Both the position numbers and the translations under genes were made by a program. Below are positions 23,379 through 34,489 of a DNA stretch of 64,000 nucleotides, piece after piece. Origin of the DNA: Halocaridina rubra. Its lineage: Eukaryota > Arthropoda > Malacostraca > Decapoda > Atyidae. Below the pieces are notes generated by a model. It saw only the letters and a list, made by a program, of their open reading frames with translations. It had not been told where the DNA came from and did no database searches. The DNA lies in assembly GCA_037179515.1 (NCBI GenBank), contig JAXCGZ010007566.1:7501-71500 (forward strand), read 5' to 3'. Position 1 is the first letter of the stretch. The number at the start of each line of letters is the position of its first letter.

Positions 23379-24117
23379 TATAATGTTTGTATTTATATTG
23401 ATATTGAAGTTGGTTTAGGTAAGGTTGGGCTAGGTTAGGTTAACTTCTTACCTTTATATTTTTATATAAATTCAATTTAATTATTTTATTACTTTTTAAT
23501 ATTTTGGCCAAATACAATGGTAGATCACAGATTGTCGGTAGAGCACACATTGGAAGAGCAATGGAAAAGATCTCGTGTTCGCTCGTTTGAAATTAGAGGG
23601 AAAGTTTGTTTGGTACATATTCACTTTTACACCCCAAGATAGGAAATAATCTCATAAAATATAATATATTAGGTTAGGTTATGTCACAAAGTATTTGTGT
23701 AATGACATTTTATTTGTATTTTATATTTTTATTAAATCAGGCCGATTTTATGAAAGGAACTTTGATTTAAAGTTAAATATTGGAAAAATTTATTAAATTC
23801 ATGTGCAACTCCTGTATGTATATGCAAAAAAACAAAATAATAATAATAAAAGACTAAAATTATTAAATAAGACTTGTTGGGAAAAAAAGGGGAACAGATA
23901 TCTTTTGGAACAATTTCAAGATGAACAGTTTAGAAAACTTATGATGTACTGAATCACGCACAGAATGTGAGACCATTTTTAGGAGAATAATAGCTTTCTT
24001 AGTCATTGATATCACACTAAAAATAATTAAGAAATTTTTACCAGTCTGTTTACGTCGGTTTTAACCAATTACAGTATATATTAACTCAAAAGAAGATGAA
24101 TATGGTCATAGCACTGC
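23378..24117. other. AT-rich interval with short AGGTTAGGTTA motifs
   Basis: GGCTAGGTTAGGTTAAC at about 23428-23444 and TTAGGTTAGGTT near 23669 resemble the arthropod TTAGG telomere motif, but only two or three units occur at each place. No gene seen before the LTR begins. Confidence 0.5.
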
Positions 24118-24489
24118 TGTAGTGGCATAGTGTATTTTCTTTCTTTATTTGGAGTGTTGTAGTGGTATGATATATGTCTTCTTTATTTATATATTAATTT
24201 ATTTATTAATTGATATATATATTTTCACTTTATTTATTAATAATTTTGTTGTTGTTGTAAAGTGATCCCTTAATTTTGCTTCTTTTTGTCATAACGAACT
24301 GTATATTGTTTTGGTTTTCTGTTTTTATGGCAACACTGACTCTGTATTGCCGCCTTTTTCGTGTAGTGTGATATTTTTGGTCTGTTCATTTTCGATACAT
24401 AAAAATTGCTTCATAATTATGACTTTGGCCTATTTTGTTACCTTAAATGATATTGTGGTAATCTTGATATCTTGTCAGACAGAACTATA
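24118..24489 (+). repeat. 5' LTR (promoter-bearing)
   Basis: Starts TGTAGTGGCATAG and ends CAGACAGAACTATA. I see one base difference from the 3' LTR (T near 24304 against C near 29055). It would carry the promoter and polyadenylation signals of the element. Confidence 0.93.
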
Positions 24490-24492
24490 AAG

Positions 24493-24510
24493 TGGTGACC
24501 CCGGAGTGAC
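24493..24510 (+). promoter_or_regulatory. Primer binding site, tRNA-Trp-like
   Basis: TGGTGACCCCGGAGTGAC lies 3 bases inside the 5' LTR. The first 11 bases are complementary to the 3' end of arthropod tRNA-Trp as I recall it (including CCA); the remaining bases match only partly. Confidence 0.75.
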
Positions 24511-24643
24511 AAGATATAGGAGTGATAAGATATTTGTAATGGACAAGATATGCCTAAGTGACAAAATTTCTTCAGCATCATACCGGTAGGCAAGGCCTAG
24601 GTTTCTTTCAGTATTTGTACTCCAAGATAAGCTGTCATAAACA

Positions 24644-25462
24644 ATGCTCGATTCTGATGATGATAAGTCTAGTGCTGTCAGGCACATAGCAGTGAAAGCC
24701 CCTGCATTCATGGACACCTGCGTTTCAGGGTGGTTTTCTATTCTTGAAGCTCAGTTTGGCTTAGCTAATGTGAAATCCAGTGAAACAAAATTTTTCCATG
24801 TGTTATCTGCCTTGCCCCCTACTGTTGTAGAACGTGTTCCCCAAGACACTTTAAATAGGAGAGACTATGATATAATTAAAGCACACCTCACAAATCTTTT
24901 TGAACAGACCAAGCCTGAACTTTTCAATGATTTGATAAGTAATACAGTAATGCATGGCAAGCCTTCAGTTTATTTAGAAGAAATTCGCAGAACTGCTTCT
25001 AAATTAGGAGTAACAGAGGACCTAGTGAGACATAAATTCTTGCAAGCAGTTCCCAGTAGTATTTCGGCAGTTTTAGCCTCTCAGCAAAATATGGATTTAC
25101 CAGCTTTAGGCAAGCTTGCAGATGAACTAGTGGTATTTTCTCAAAATAATAATAGGGCTAAACCCATCAATGTTGTTGATCAGTCATCAGTTTCTCGTCA
25201 AGCTAGTACATCCCAGTATGTATCAATTTCCAAAAATCCACCTGTAGGCCTAGGAGTGCAACCGTTCCATCAAAATCAATGTCCAAAAGTTTGTCGTGCC
25301 CATTTATATTATGGAACTGGGGCTAAATGGTGCAAGCCGTGGTGCCAATGGCCGAATAAATCTCAAAATATCCAGATGAAGGATTCTTCTAGAGCACCGT
25401 CCCCAGCCTCAACGTCTAGGTCCTCGTCGCCCGCACGGAATTTTCCTAGTTCGGAAAACTAA
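24644..25462 (+). CDS. gag: Gypsy gag, CsRn1-type (272 aa)
   Basis: The ATG at 24644 opens a 272-codon frame. The N-terminal part (FFHVLSALPPTVVERV, LEEIRRTASKLGV) is the alpha-helical capsid-like region typical of arthropod Gypsy gag. Near the C-terminus a zinc finger reads C217-x2-H220-x9-C230-x3-C234, the CHCC form seen in CsRn1/Kabuki elements rather than the usual CCHC knuckle. The C-terminus is Ser/Pro/Arg rich. The stop codon overlaps the pol start in TAATG (25460-25464), so pol would be made by termination-reinitiation or by frameshift upstream. The frame is intact and would form the particle that packages element RNA. Confidence 0.9.
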   Translation: MLDSDDDKSSAVRHIAVKAPAFMDTCVSGWFSILEAQFGLANVKSSETKFFHVLSALPPTVVERVPQDTLNRRDYDIIKAHLTNLFEQTKPELFNDLISNTVMHGKPSVYLEEIRRTASKLGVTEDLVRHKFLQAVPSSISAVLASQQNMDLPALGKLADELVVFSQNNNRAKPINVVDQSSVSRQASTSQYVSISKNPPVGLGVQPFHQNQCPKVCRAHLYYGTGAKWCKPWCQWPNKSQNIQMKDSSRAPSPASTSRSSSPARNFPSSEN

Positions 25463-28400
25463 TGAAGCAGACAGAAGAGAAAATTGTAGCTACGGCCACT
25501 TCTGTTCTGCCACTTCTACAGGTTGTAGCCAAAATTGGTTGTAGTGACATGGTCTTCACTGTGGATACAGGAGCAGCAGTCTCCATTATTCCTTATAAGT
25601 ATGTTTCAGGAATTTTATTAAGGCCAACAGCAGTTAATATTTCTACGGCCACTGGTGAGTCAATAAAAGTTTATGGTGAAATTATTCTTGACCTTGATAT
25701 TCGGCAGTTGCGCCGTCGATTTAACTGGACATTTGTTGTTGCAGATGTATGTACACCTTTATTAGGTAATGATTTTCTTTGCAATTTTGGATTGTTTATT
25801 GATTGTAAGAATAAAACTTTACATGACAAAATAACACAATGTTCTGTAAAAGGTGATATTGCAAATCATAATGTTTCTTATGTGATTAATAATTTGAACT
25901 ATTTACCTGATTCTGTACAACAGTTGTTCCAAGATTTTCCCTCACTCTTGTCCTGTGTTAAGCCTCTTACAGCTAATAATTCTTTCAAGAATTCTAATGT
26001 TTTTCATTATATAGATACAGGGAGTTCTCCTCCGACATTTGCTAGATGTCATCCGTTGGCTCCAGACAAATATTCTGCCGCCAAGGAAGCATTTAAGCAG
26101 TTGTTGGATATGGGAATTGTACAACCTTCTAAATCACCTTGGGCTTCACCCATTCATTTAGTTCCTAAACCTAAGCCAGGAGAGTGGAGAGTATGTGGTG
26201 ATTTTAGGCAACTTAATACTTTGACCAAGCCAGATAAATATCCTTTACCACATATTAGTAGTGTGTCATTAAAGCTTTACAAGAAAAAGATATTCAGTAA
26301 AATTGATTTGTTAAAAGCCTATCACCAGATCCCTATGAATCCTTCAGATGTTGAAAAGACAGCAGTAACCACACCCTTTGGGCTATTTGAATATTTATAT
26401 ATGCCTTATGGTCTTCGGAATGCCCCTGCCACTTTTCAACGTTTGATGGACAATTTATTTAGAAACCTTGATTTTGTATTTATTTACCTGGATGATATTC
26501 TGATATTTTCAGAGAATACAGAAGAGCACAAGAAACATTTGTCTATAGTATTTGAAACCCTAAACTCTAATAATCTTAAAATTTCTATTGATAAATGTGA
26601 ATTCTTTAAAAATGAAATAGAATATTTAGGATATTTGATCACTGCTAATGGTTTAAAACCTGGTTCTCATAAACAGACAGATATTGTTGATTTTTCTAAG
26701 CCAGCAGATTCTGCTGCCTTACGTAGGTTTATAGGAATGCTCAATTACTATAGACATGTGGTACCGCATTTTGCTGATGTTGTATATCCTTTGACCGAAT
26801 TAATTAGATTACAACCTAAATCTAAAGAACTAGTATGGAATTTGGAAGCAGAATCTGCCTTTGTAAGTGCTAAAGAGTCACTTAACAATGCTTGCACCAT
26901 TGCATATTTCACTAGTAAGTGTAATTCTCCACTGCATCTGGTGACTGATTGTTCCCAAGTGGCAGCTGGAGCTGCGTTACACCAAATTCAGGATGGTAAA
27001 TTTGTCCCTATTGAATTCTTTTCAAAGAAATTATCAGAAACTCAGAGGTGTTACTCTACTTTTGACCGAGAACTGCTTGCTGCGTATCTGGCTGTACTAA
27101 AAGTTAAACATGTAATTGAAGGACGTGAAACCGTTTTATTTACTGATCATAAACCCCTTGTTTTTGCATTTAAGAATCCTCATACAGCCAAGTCAGATAG
27201 ACAGCAACGATATTGGTCTTTAATTAGCGAGTATATATCAGATGTTGTACATATCAAGGGTGCTGACAATATTGTAGCAGATTGTCTTTCCAGACCATTA
27301 CCTGTATCTTCTGTCTCAGTGGACTTACATGATTTAACCAGTATAGCTGAGAGCCAATCCACTGACACAGAAATTCTTAATTACAAAGAGAGATTGAAAA
27401 TTTTCAAAATTCAGAATCATGACTTATATTGTGACGTGTCAACACCCCATCCAAGACCATTTCTTCCCTTAGCTTGTCGTAAATCAGTATTTCAACTTAC
27501 GCATAACATTTCGCATCCAGGAGTCAAAGGTACGTTGCGCCTTATCAAAGCTAGGTACTTTTGGCCTAATATGGATCGAGATATTCGAAGTTGGACTAAA
27601 GAGTGTACTTCTTGTCAGCAAGTTAAAGTGCACCGCCATACCCGTGCTCCTATTACAAATTTTACAGTACCTTTTGGGAGATTTGAATTTGTACATTTAG
27701 ATATTGTTGGTCCTCTCCCTCCTAGTAAAGTCCCTGGCCAGTCTTTTACAGCACCAGAACAATACGTTCTTACCTGTATTGACAGATCTACTAGATGGTT
27801 GGAAGCCATCCCCATCACAGATATTTCTGCTACCACTGTTGCGTTTGCTTTTATTAAAGGTTGGGTATCTCGTTTTGGAGTGCCATTATATGTTTTTACT
27901 GATAGAGGTGCTCGGTTTGAATCTGCATTATTTCAGCAACTTTCCTCTATAACTGGATTTCATAGACTGCGTACCACTTCATATCACCCTCAATCCAATG
28001 GCATGGTTGAAAGATCACATAGAGTATTGAAAGTATCTCTGATGGCACGTAAAGATGATTGGCTTGCTTCTTTACCAATAGTACTTTTAGGTTTAAGATG
28101 TCTCCTCACAGAGTCTGGAGATTCTCCATTTACTTTGGTAACAGGAAGTATGCTACTTAGTCCTAAAATCATGGTAACAACTGAAATTCCTTCTTTTGCA
28201 CAACAAAAAGAAATTGTCACTGAATTTGTATCTCGAATGCGTTAATTAGATTTTTCTGAATCCTCTTATGGATACCTTCATTCATCCTCTGTTAAACCTT
28301 ATGTTCCAAAAGATCTTGAATCATGTACACATGTTTGGGTTAGAGTGGATCGTGTACGTCGCCCTTTAGAGGCTCCCTACTTTGGTCCACTTGAAGTTGT

Positions 28401-28767
28401 GGAACGTGGTGATAAATATTTTATTCTACGTCAGCTTTCTGGAAATTTAACTACTGTATCTGTAGATAGATTGAAACCTGCCTCAATACCGAAAACTATC
28501 AGTTCTAATGAGACAGAACCAACTGTAAATAATGATTCTGTGCCAGAGGCTGTCAATTCTGATGTGATTGAACCAAGTGTAAATAATGATTTTTCTGTTT
28601 CTAATTCCACCAATGACACAGATTCTGATACATTAATTCCTAGTAGTGCATCTATTCCTGAAAATATTGATAATGAAGATGTTATTGAAGAGAAAATACC
28701 TCAATCTATTGTTACGAAATCTCGTCGAGTTAGATTTAATCGTAACCCTGATTATGTATATTATTAA
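25462..28767 (+). pseudogene. pol: Gypsy pol: protease-RT-RNase H-integrase, one nonsense codon
   Basis: The frame opens at ATG 25462, overlapping the gag stop. Domains in order: aspartic protease with DTGA at 35-38; reverse transcriptase (KPGEWRVCGDFRQLN, PYGLRNAPATFQRLM, catalytic YLDD at 342-345); RNase H (DCSQVAAGAALHQ, FDRELLAAYLAV, FTDHKPL); integrase with H681-x3-H685-x29-C715-x2-C718 and a DDE core (HLDIVGPL, FTDRGARF, HPQSNGMVERSHR). An in-frame TAA at 28243-28245 ends the main frame; the same frame then continues to 28767 with the integrase C-terminal GPY/F-like module (APYFGPLEVVERG). So the polyprotein is interrupted by one nonsense codon after the integrase core. Autonomous activity is doubtful but decay is minimal. 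Confidence 0.93.
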
Positions 28768-28853
28768 TTTGTATTTTTGTATCTATGTCTCCACATATAT
28801 ATTATATATCTATATTTTCTATTATCAGTGTTAAAAACTAATGTACTCCTGTA

Positions 28854-28868
28854 CTGGCAGGGGAGTGT
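28854..28868 (+). promoter_or_regulatory. Polypurine tract candidate
   Basis: GGCAGGGGAG directly precedes the 3' LTR, the position where plus-strand priming occurs in LTR elements. Confidence 0.6.
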
Positions 28869-29240
28869 TGTAGTGGCATAGTGTATTTTCTTTCTTTATT
28901 TGGAGTGTTGTAGTGGTATGATATATGTCTTCTTTATTTATATATTAATTTATTTATTAATTGATATATATATTTTCACTTTATTTATTAATAATTTTGT
29001 TGTTGTTGTAAAGTGATCCCTTAATTTTGCTTCTTTTTGTCATAACGAACTGTACATTGTTTTGGTTTTCTGTTTTTATGGCAACACTGACTCTGTATTG
29101 CCGCCTTTTTCGTGTAGTGTGATATTTTTGGTCTGTTCATTTTCGATACATAAAAATTGCTTCATAATTATGACTTTGGCCTATTTTGTTACCTTAAATG
29201 ATATTGTGGTAATCTTGATATCTTGTCAGACAGAACTATA
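28869..29240 (+). repeat. 3' LTR
   Basis: Same length as the 5' LTR and almost identical to it. CTGC follows and matches the four bases before the 5' LTR. Confidence 0.93.
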
Positions 29241-30197
29241 CTGCCATGGGTGAAGAATTCCTGAACAGGCAGTGTTAATTAGAGTGAATGTCTGTCTCCA
29301 TTTAGACTTTATTTTTCATTTTTGTTGATCTTGTAAATTGCTATTGATGACAGAACTTAAGGCTTCTTCTTTCAGAGAGTTATGACTCACATCCTTTTTT
29401 GAGGACTCTTACGGGACTAGTTACCATTAATGCAAACTTAAGGAAAGAGATAAACTGGGAAAGAACATCGTTTTAGTATAATTTAAAAATTAAAATTAAG
29501 AAAGCTTTTGATCTGAGGTCTTTCTCTAACTCCTATGCCTTGCTCAATGCACCTTAAATCTTGTTACCATTCAGAATGTTCCACCAGTGACTGTAAAATG
29601 TTTTAACATATTTTTTTTTTTTTTTTGCACTGTTTGATATATGCAATGTAAATGTAATGTAGCTCTAGATATAGTACCTAAGGTTACTATGTAGTTTAAA
29701 CGCATTCCTATTCTCTTTATCATTCAGATTTTAGTACTTAGTACATATATACTCTATTTCCTTTCAAAGAGAGGTAATAGAGTATGATTATATATAAATG
29801 TAATATTCCACTTTCTAAAATAAAATGCTTTTAAATGTTAGACAACTTAATAATATGAGCCCCAGCTTCATATACATGCCCCAATAACTACCTGATTTTG
29901 GCTTTGAAATAAACAGTTATTCCATGGTAAGCTTATGTTCACAATACACTGTTCCCTCTCAAAAGAGGATAGAGAGACTGTTTATACATACATGTAAATT
30001 TCTAATTTAAAATATAGAGACTTTCAAAAGTCCTTTCCTAATTTGATCTTCAAATTCTTACCAGGTAACTGACCAGCAACTTTCATCTTGTGGTATACTC
30101 TTATTCGTTATATGAGAATAATTTTGATTCTAACTTTTGAGTTTTGCTTCATATTCCTCTGCAACCACAATGTCTAGACCATAGTTGTAATAACACT
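29241..30197. other. Interval with no recognisable gene
   Basis: AT-rich sequence with a run of about 18 T near 29610. No long open frame, terminal repeat or RNA-gene signature seen. Confidence 0.6.
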
Positions 30198-30770
30198 GCA
30201 TGACAGGAGGATTCTCAGTCTGTGGTTGAAGTGCAGTGACGATTTCTGGAAGTCTGAGGACAATATGCTGCACCAGATAGAAAAACCAATGTCGACACAC
30301 ACCTGAAGGTTATGGAGACCGGATCTTTGAAGGACAAACCCCAATCGGGAAAACCTCAAAGATGGTGGAGTAAGGAGCTTGTCGAAACGGCCCGAGGCAT
30401 TTGTTCGATCAAGGAAAGCCATTCAGCGAGCAGTTGAGGAACTGAACATCAGCACGATATCTATCCAACAGATTTTTTGGTATAATTTAAAGCTGTATCC
30501 ATACCAGATATATGTTATAATAACGTTCAGGCCCACTGGTGCTAGCTAAATGGACTTCCTTGAATTTGAACATACGTCTTACGGACACAACATTTTCCTC
30601 ACTCCGCCAACCTCGAGGTTTTCCTTATCAGGATGTGTCATATATGGAGCCAGTCTCCATAAACTTCTAGTGCGTGTCAACAATGGTTTTCCTATCCAGT
30701 ACATAATGCTGTCTGCACTGTCCACAATCATCACTGCAATTCAACTAGATTGAAAAACCCTCTGCCATGC
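30198..30770. pseudogene. Inverted pair of Tc1/mariner-like transposase fragments
   Basis: Arm 1 (30198-30424, plus) encodes fragments resembling the N-terminal DNA-binding part of a Tc1/IS630-type transposase (TGSLKDKPQSGKPQ; in another frame KAIQRAVEELNISTISI). Arm 2 (30548-30770) is the same segment in reverse orientation, with roughly two thirds of bases matching by eye. They are separated by ~120 bases and both are full of stops and frameshifts. Confidence 0.6.
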
Positions 30771-30972
30771 AATAATATTACACCTATTCTCTAGAGTCTG
30801 AGCAAAACTTCAACAGTAGACTATAAACAATTCTCCAATACCAAAAAAGAGTTTACAAGATCGGAGATACTGGTTGATTACCTGCAGGAAAACTAAAAAT
30901 CATATTTAGAAGGGACACGTTTCAAAGCAGATATAGTGCAGAGATTTAGGACTCGAGTCGTGTATACATATA

Positions 30973-32797
30973 CAGTTGAACCTCCACCTACGAAGCCCCC
31001 CAACCACGAACAAATTGACCTACAAATACCATATTTGAGCAAATTTTGAATCGACCCGCGAACAATCCTTAAGGTACGAATTCACATACACACGCACATT
31101 CGAATGGGCGAAAGTGTTTGCTCAGAGTTCTGCCCGCACTGTGAAAATCACTTGTTCTTTCATTGTAGAATTACAGATTTTTTTGCTCTTTACTTTAATT
31201 CAGCCCTCATTATGGCTCCTAAGAAAGTGAAAAGTGTTAGTGATAGTGACATTAAAATGCCTAAGCATTTTACAGTGGAACTGAAGAAAGAAATAATACC
31301 TTAACTTGCGAATGGTGTTCGATTTTCTGATCTCACAACGCAGTATGACATGGCAAAATCGACCATCCGTATTTTAAGGAATAAAGATCCTTACAGGCGG
31401 CCAATGAGGCTAAAGGAGTGATTATTTTAACGAAGCATAGGTCTCATATTATGGAAAAGGTAGAAAAATTATAGTTCGTTTGGATAAATGAAAACAAGCT
31501 TGCTGGAGATAGTGAGGCTATAATATGCACGAAGGTTTTACAGTTACACCATGATTTAGTAGCGAACACTCCAAGTGCTAGTGGCACTAAAATTTACGAA
31601 TTTAAAGCAAGTAGAGGCAGGCTTGCAACATTTGGTTGATTAACTGGAATTCATAGTATTGTTAGGCATGGAGAGGCAGTTAGTTCGGATCAAAAAGGCA
31701 GCAGATACCTATGCGATAGAATTCGCTATATTTATTGAAATTGTAGGTCAAGTCTCACAGCAAGTTTTTAATTGTGATGAATCAGGACTGTTTTAGAAAA
31801 AATGCCTAGGACCTAAATAACCCAAGAGGAGAAGGCACTGCCTGGCCACAACTGAAGAAAGGACAGTCTTACACTTCAAGTGTACACTAATGCAAGTGGG
31901 GATTGCAAGATTAAACCTCTTTTAGTCTACCACTCTGAAAATCCGCGTGTTCTTAAGCGCAATAACGTGTTGAAGGCTAGACTCAGGTGAATAGCAAGGC
32001 TTCGGTAACACGTACCGGTATCCGTTTTATAGAATGAATGACTGAAGTTTTTGTGCCAGCTGTCAAGAAATATCTTAAGGAAAAAGGCTTGCCCCTTAAG
32101 TATCTTCTGGTAATGGATAACGCTCCTGCCCATCCTCCATGTTTGGAAGACGACCTTGATATCGAATACCACCTCATTAAAGTAAAGTTTCTGCCTCCAA
32201 ACTCCACTCCTCTCCTACAGCCCATGGACCAGCAAGTCATATCGAATTTTTAGAAACTGTATACCAAGGTTTTTTTTTACCAGGTGTTTCCAGGTCACCA
32301 ACAACACAGATTTGACCCTGAGTGACTTTTGGGAAGACAATTTCAATATCCTACACTGCACAGGCCTCATTGACAAGGCATGGAATGAGGTTTCTTACCA
32401 TACGTTACAAGTCTGCCTAGAGGAAATACAGCATGTGCCTGAGCCGTTACCCAACGTTTTTATGGAAGGGGACTCTCCTTCAAAGGAGTAGTCCTCCTCC
32501 TCCACCACCATCCACTTGTGCCAGCAACTATCAACCATAAAAGTATGTACCATGTTTTATTTTAGTACAGTAGAATATTGTACTGTATTTTTCTATAATT
32601 AAGGTTATTTTTCATTCAATTAAATATTTTTTTCACATATAAACCAATAAAAAAATTAATAAGGTCTATTTCTGGGGCTGGTGAACGGATTAATTGGAAT
32701 TACATGCATTTCAATGGGAATAATCGTTTTCGCTTACAAACATTTCGAATCACGAATGGGGTTAAGGAACCGATTAAATTCTTGACTCGAGGTACCC
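30973..32797 (+). mobile_element. Tigger/pogo-like DNA transposon T1, decayed
   Basis: Left end CAGTTGAACCTCCACC with TA before it (30971-30972), as in Tc1/mariner-superfamily insertions. The right end is eroded into GACTCGAGGTACC next to a C run and a TA microsatellite. The interior contains a recognisable but broken transposase. Confidence 0.75.
31212..32491 (+). pseudogene. Tigger/jerky-type transposase remnant T1
   Basis: Starts MAPKKVKSVSDSD followed by a CENP-B-type helix-turn-helix region (FTVELKKEI, then SDLTTQYDM in a shifted frame). The DDE_1 domain includes FNCDESG near 31776 and VMDNAPAHP with NSTPLLQPMDQQV in the open piece 32038-32253. The tail ends FMEGDSPSKE. Several stops (for example at 31302 and 31794) and frameshifts make it non-functional. 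The related copy T2 lies at 54-61.8 kb. Confidence 0.8.
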
Positions 32798-32808
32798 CCC
32801 CACACACG

Positions 32809-32811
<3 letters not shown>

Positions 32812-32903
<92 letters not shown>
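32812..32903. repeat. (TA)n microsatellite
   Basis: About 90 bases of TA adjoining the Tigger T1 right end. Confidence 0.95.
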
Positions 32904-32907
<4 letters not shown>

Positions 32908-33122
32908 ATATGAACTGAAAATAACACTAACTATCTTGGGTAAATTACCCCCCGGAAACTCTGAATTGAAATAAAACTCTAAATTTCGTATATTTTTATT
33001 TATAACAATCCTCACAAAAATGTTTTTCTGTGACCATGCCTCCTGAATAAGCATGAGAAAGGGAATACTGTACTACTGGCTCTTCATACTTTCCCTCTAT
33101 GAAGTCAAGCTGTTGTGCTCAG

Positions 33123-33244
33123 AGTAATGAGAGTTTACTGCATCCTCTCTTTCACCCAAGAACTGTCAGAGTAAAATACATATAGTAATGAGAGTTTACT
33201 ATATCCTCTCTTTCACCCAAGAATTGTCAGAGTAAAGTACATAT
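33123..33244. repeat. 61-bp tandem duplication
   Basis: Two units beginning AGTAATGAGAGTTTACT at 33123 and 33184, with only a few differences. Part of the unit (with the flanking GTGCTCAGAG) recurs in inverted orientation at about 37521-37575. Confidence 0.85.
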
Positions 33245-33410
33245 CTAGCTTCATAGTACTGAAGACTGAAAAAAACATTCTAAAACCCAATTATATAAAA
33301 GCATGTAAACTGGACAATGTTAATTAAACCAAGACTTAAATGTATGACTATACCAACTTTCTTGCGAGATCATCTAGGTCAACATGATCTGAGTTTCTTT
33401 TCCTCTTGTA

Positions 33411-33566
33411 GCCAGATTTGCGGGTAGTGTTGCCAATTCTAATGCCCAGCTGTAGCAATCTCGCAAAAACAAGCAAAAATCACTAGCAGCTGGCAACAAA
33501 GTAGCTAATATTGCTGGATTGCAAGATCAAAATACTAGATATGGCAACAATGTTCACAAATCTGGC
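33411..33566. mobile_element. ~156-bp TA-flanked MITE
   Basis: Ends GCCAGATTTG and CAAATCTGGC are perfect inverses, with inner TGTTGCCA/TGGCAACA extending the match. TA lies on both sides. No coding capacity. Tc1/mariner-superfamily type is inferred from the TA. Confidence 0.75.
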
Positions 33567-34489
33567 TATGCAACCAACTCGGCATATATTCCCTGTGAGC
33601 TCTGTGGGCAAATCACACATTGGCAGTAGCCTTCCTTAAGGACTTAGGATTGTTCAGCCAGGCAGCTTAGGGAAGAATAACAACAACTAAGCAATAAGCT
33701 TTATAGTAAAAGCTTTGAAAGAAGAGTGGCTCTTAGACCTTGTTAACACTAAGAATAATGTATGTGTGGCATTGTATAAGATGAGTTTCTCTCACTGATG
33801 CAATTTTATGAGTCAGTTCTTAATTAGAGAAGACCCAGTATAGGCTAGTAAAAGAAAAAATGCAAGAGTATAGCCAAAGAAATTATACGTCAGTAATTCA
33901 ATAAAGTGAATTAAAGTGAATTTAAGTATATATACATCTATAAATAATAAAAACTACTTCACCAAAGAAAATCTTCAACAACAGGCACTAGATACTTCAA
34001 TCGAACAACTTATGTTAACTAAGTATGAGATCAAGGCATTCTGATAGGAAAGGACTGTCTGAAAAAGTTTGAATGACAGCTTTAATGCCACATCTACAAT
34101 ATAGACATAAACAGAGGTTAAAATGGCAGGAAAAGACTGAAGGTTTAAATTTCATTTATATAATGAAAATAGAATACAGATTTGTACAGCCTGATCTGAT
34201 GACAAGAAAGGCAAGACTAAAAATACAATAATAATGGCATCTTAATATCGACATACAGGGGTCCTCACAAGAACAAAGCAGATTCTTCTGATGATAGTGC
34301 TTTGAAGAAAAGGAAAATCATCACCATGGAAGTGAATTAGAGACAGTGAAATGCCTAGAAAAGGCAAACTTTACTACTGCATTAACATAGGTAGGTGATG
34401 TAGGTGCTTTTCGGCGTGTTCAAACTTACGCTGAAAATCAGGCTACATCATGTCTTGAGGAAAGGAACTCTGACATAAGTCGAGGACCT
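33567..34489. other. Interval with no recognisable gene
   Basis: AT-rich sequence. No long frame, terminal repeat or conserved domain visible. Confidence 0.5.

Larger units (their letters stand above)
24118..29240 (+). mobile_element. CsRn1-type Gypsy LTR retrotransposon, near intact
   Basis: 5,123-bp element with two 372-bp LTRs, a primer binding site, gag, pol and a purine-rich tract. Four bases (CTGC, extendable to ACTGC) flank both ends as target duplication. The CsRn1/Kabuki placement rests on the gag C-x2-H-x9-C-x3-C finger and a tRNA-Trp-like binding site. No env gene. Confidence 0.93.

Noticed and set aside
23428..23444. Interstitial telomere (TTAGG)n
   Set aside because: Only two or three imperfect units; such AGGTTAGG motifs are common in arthropod DNA.
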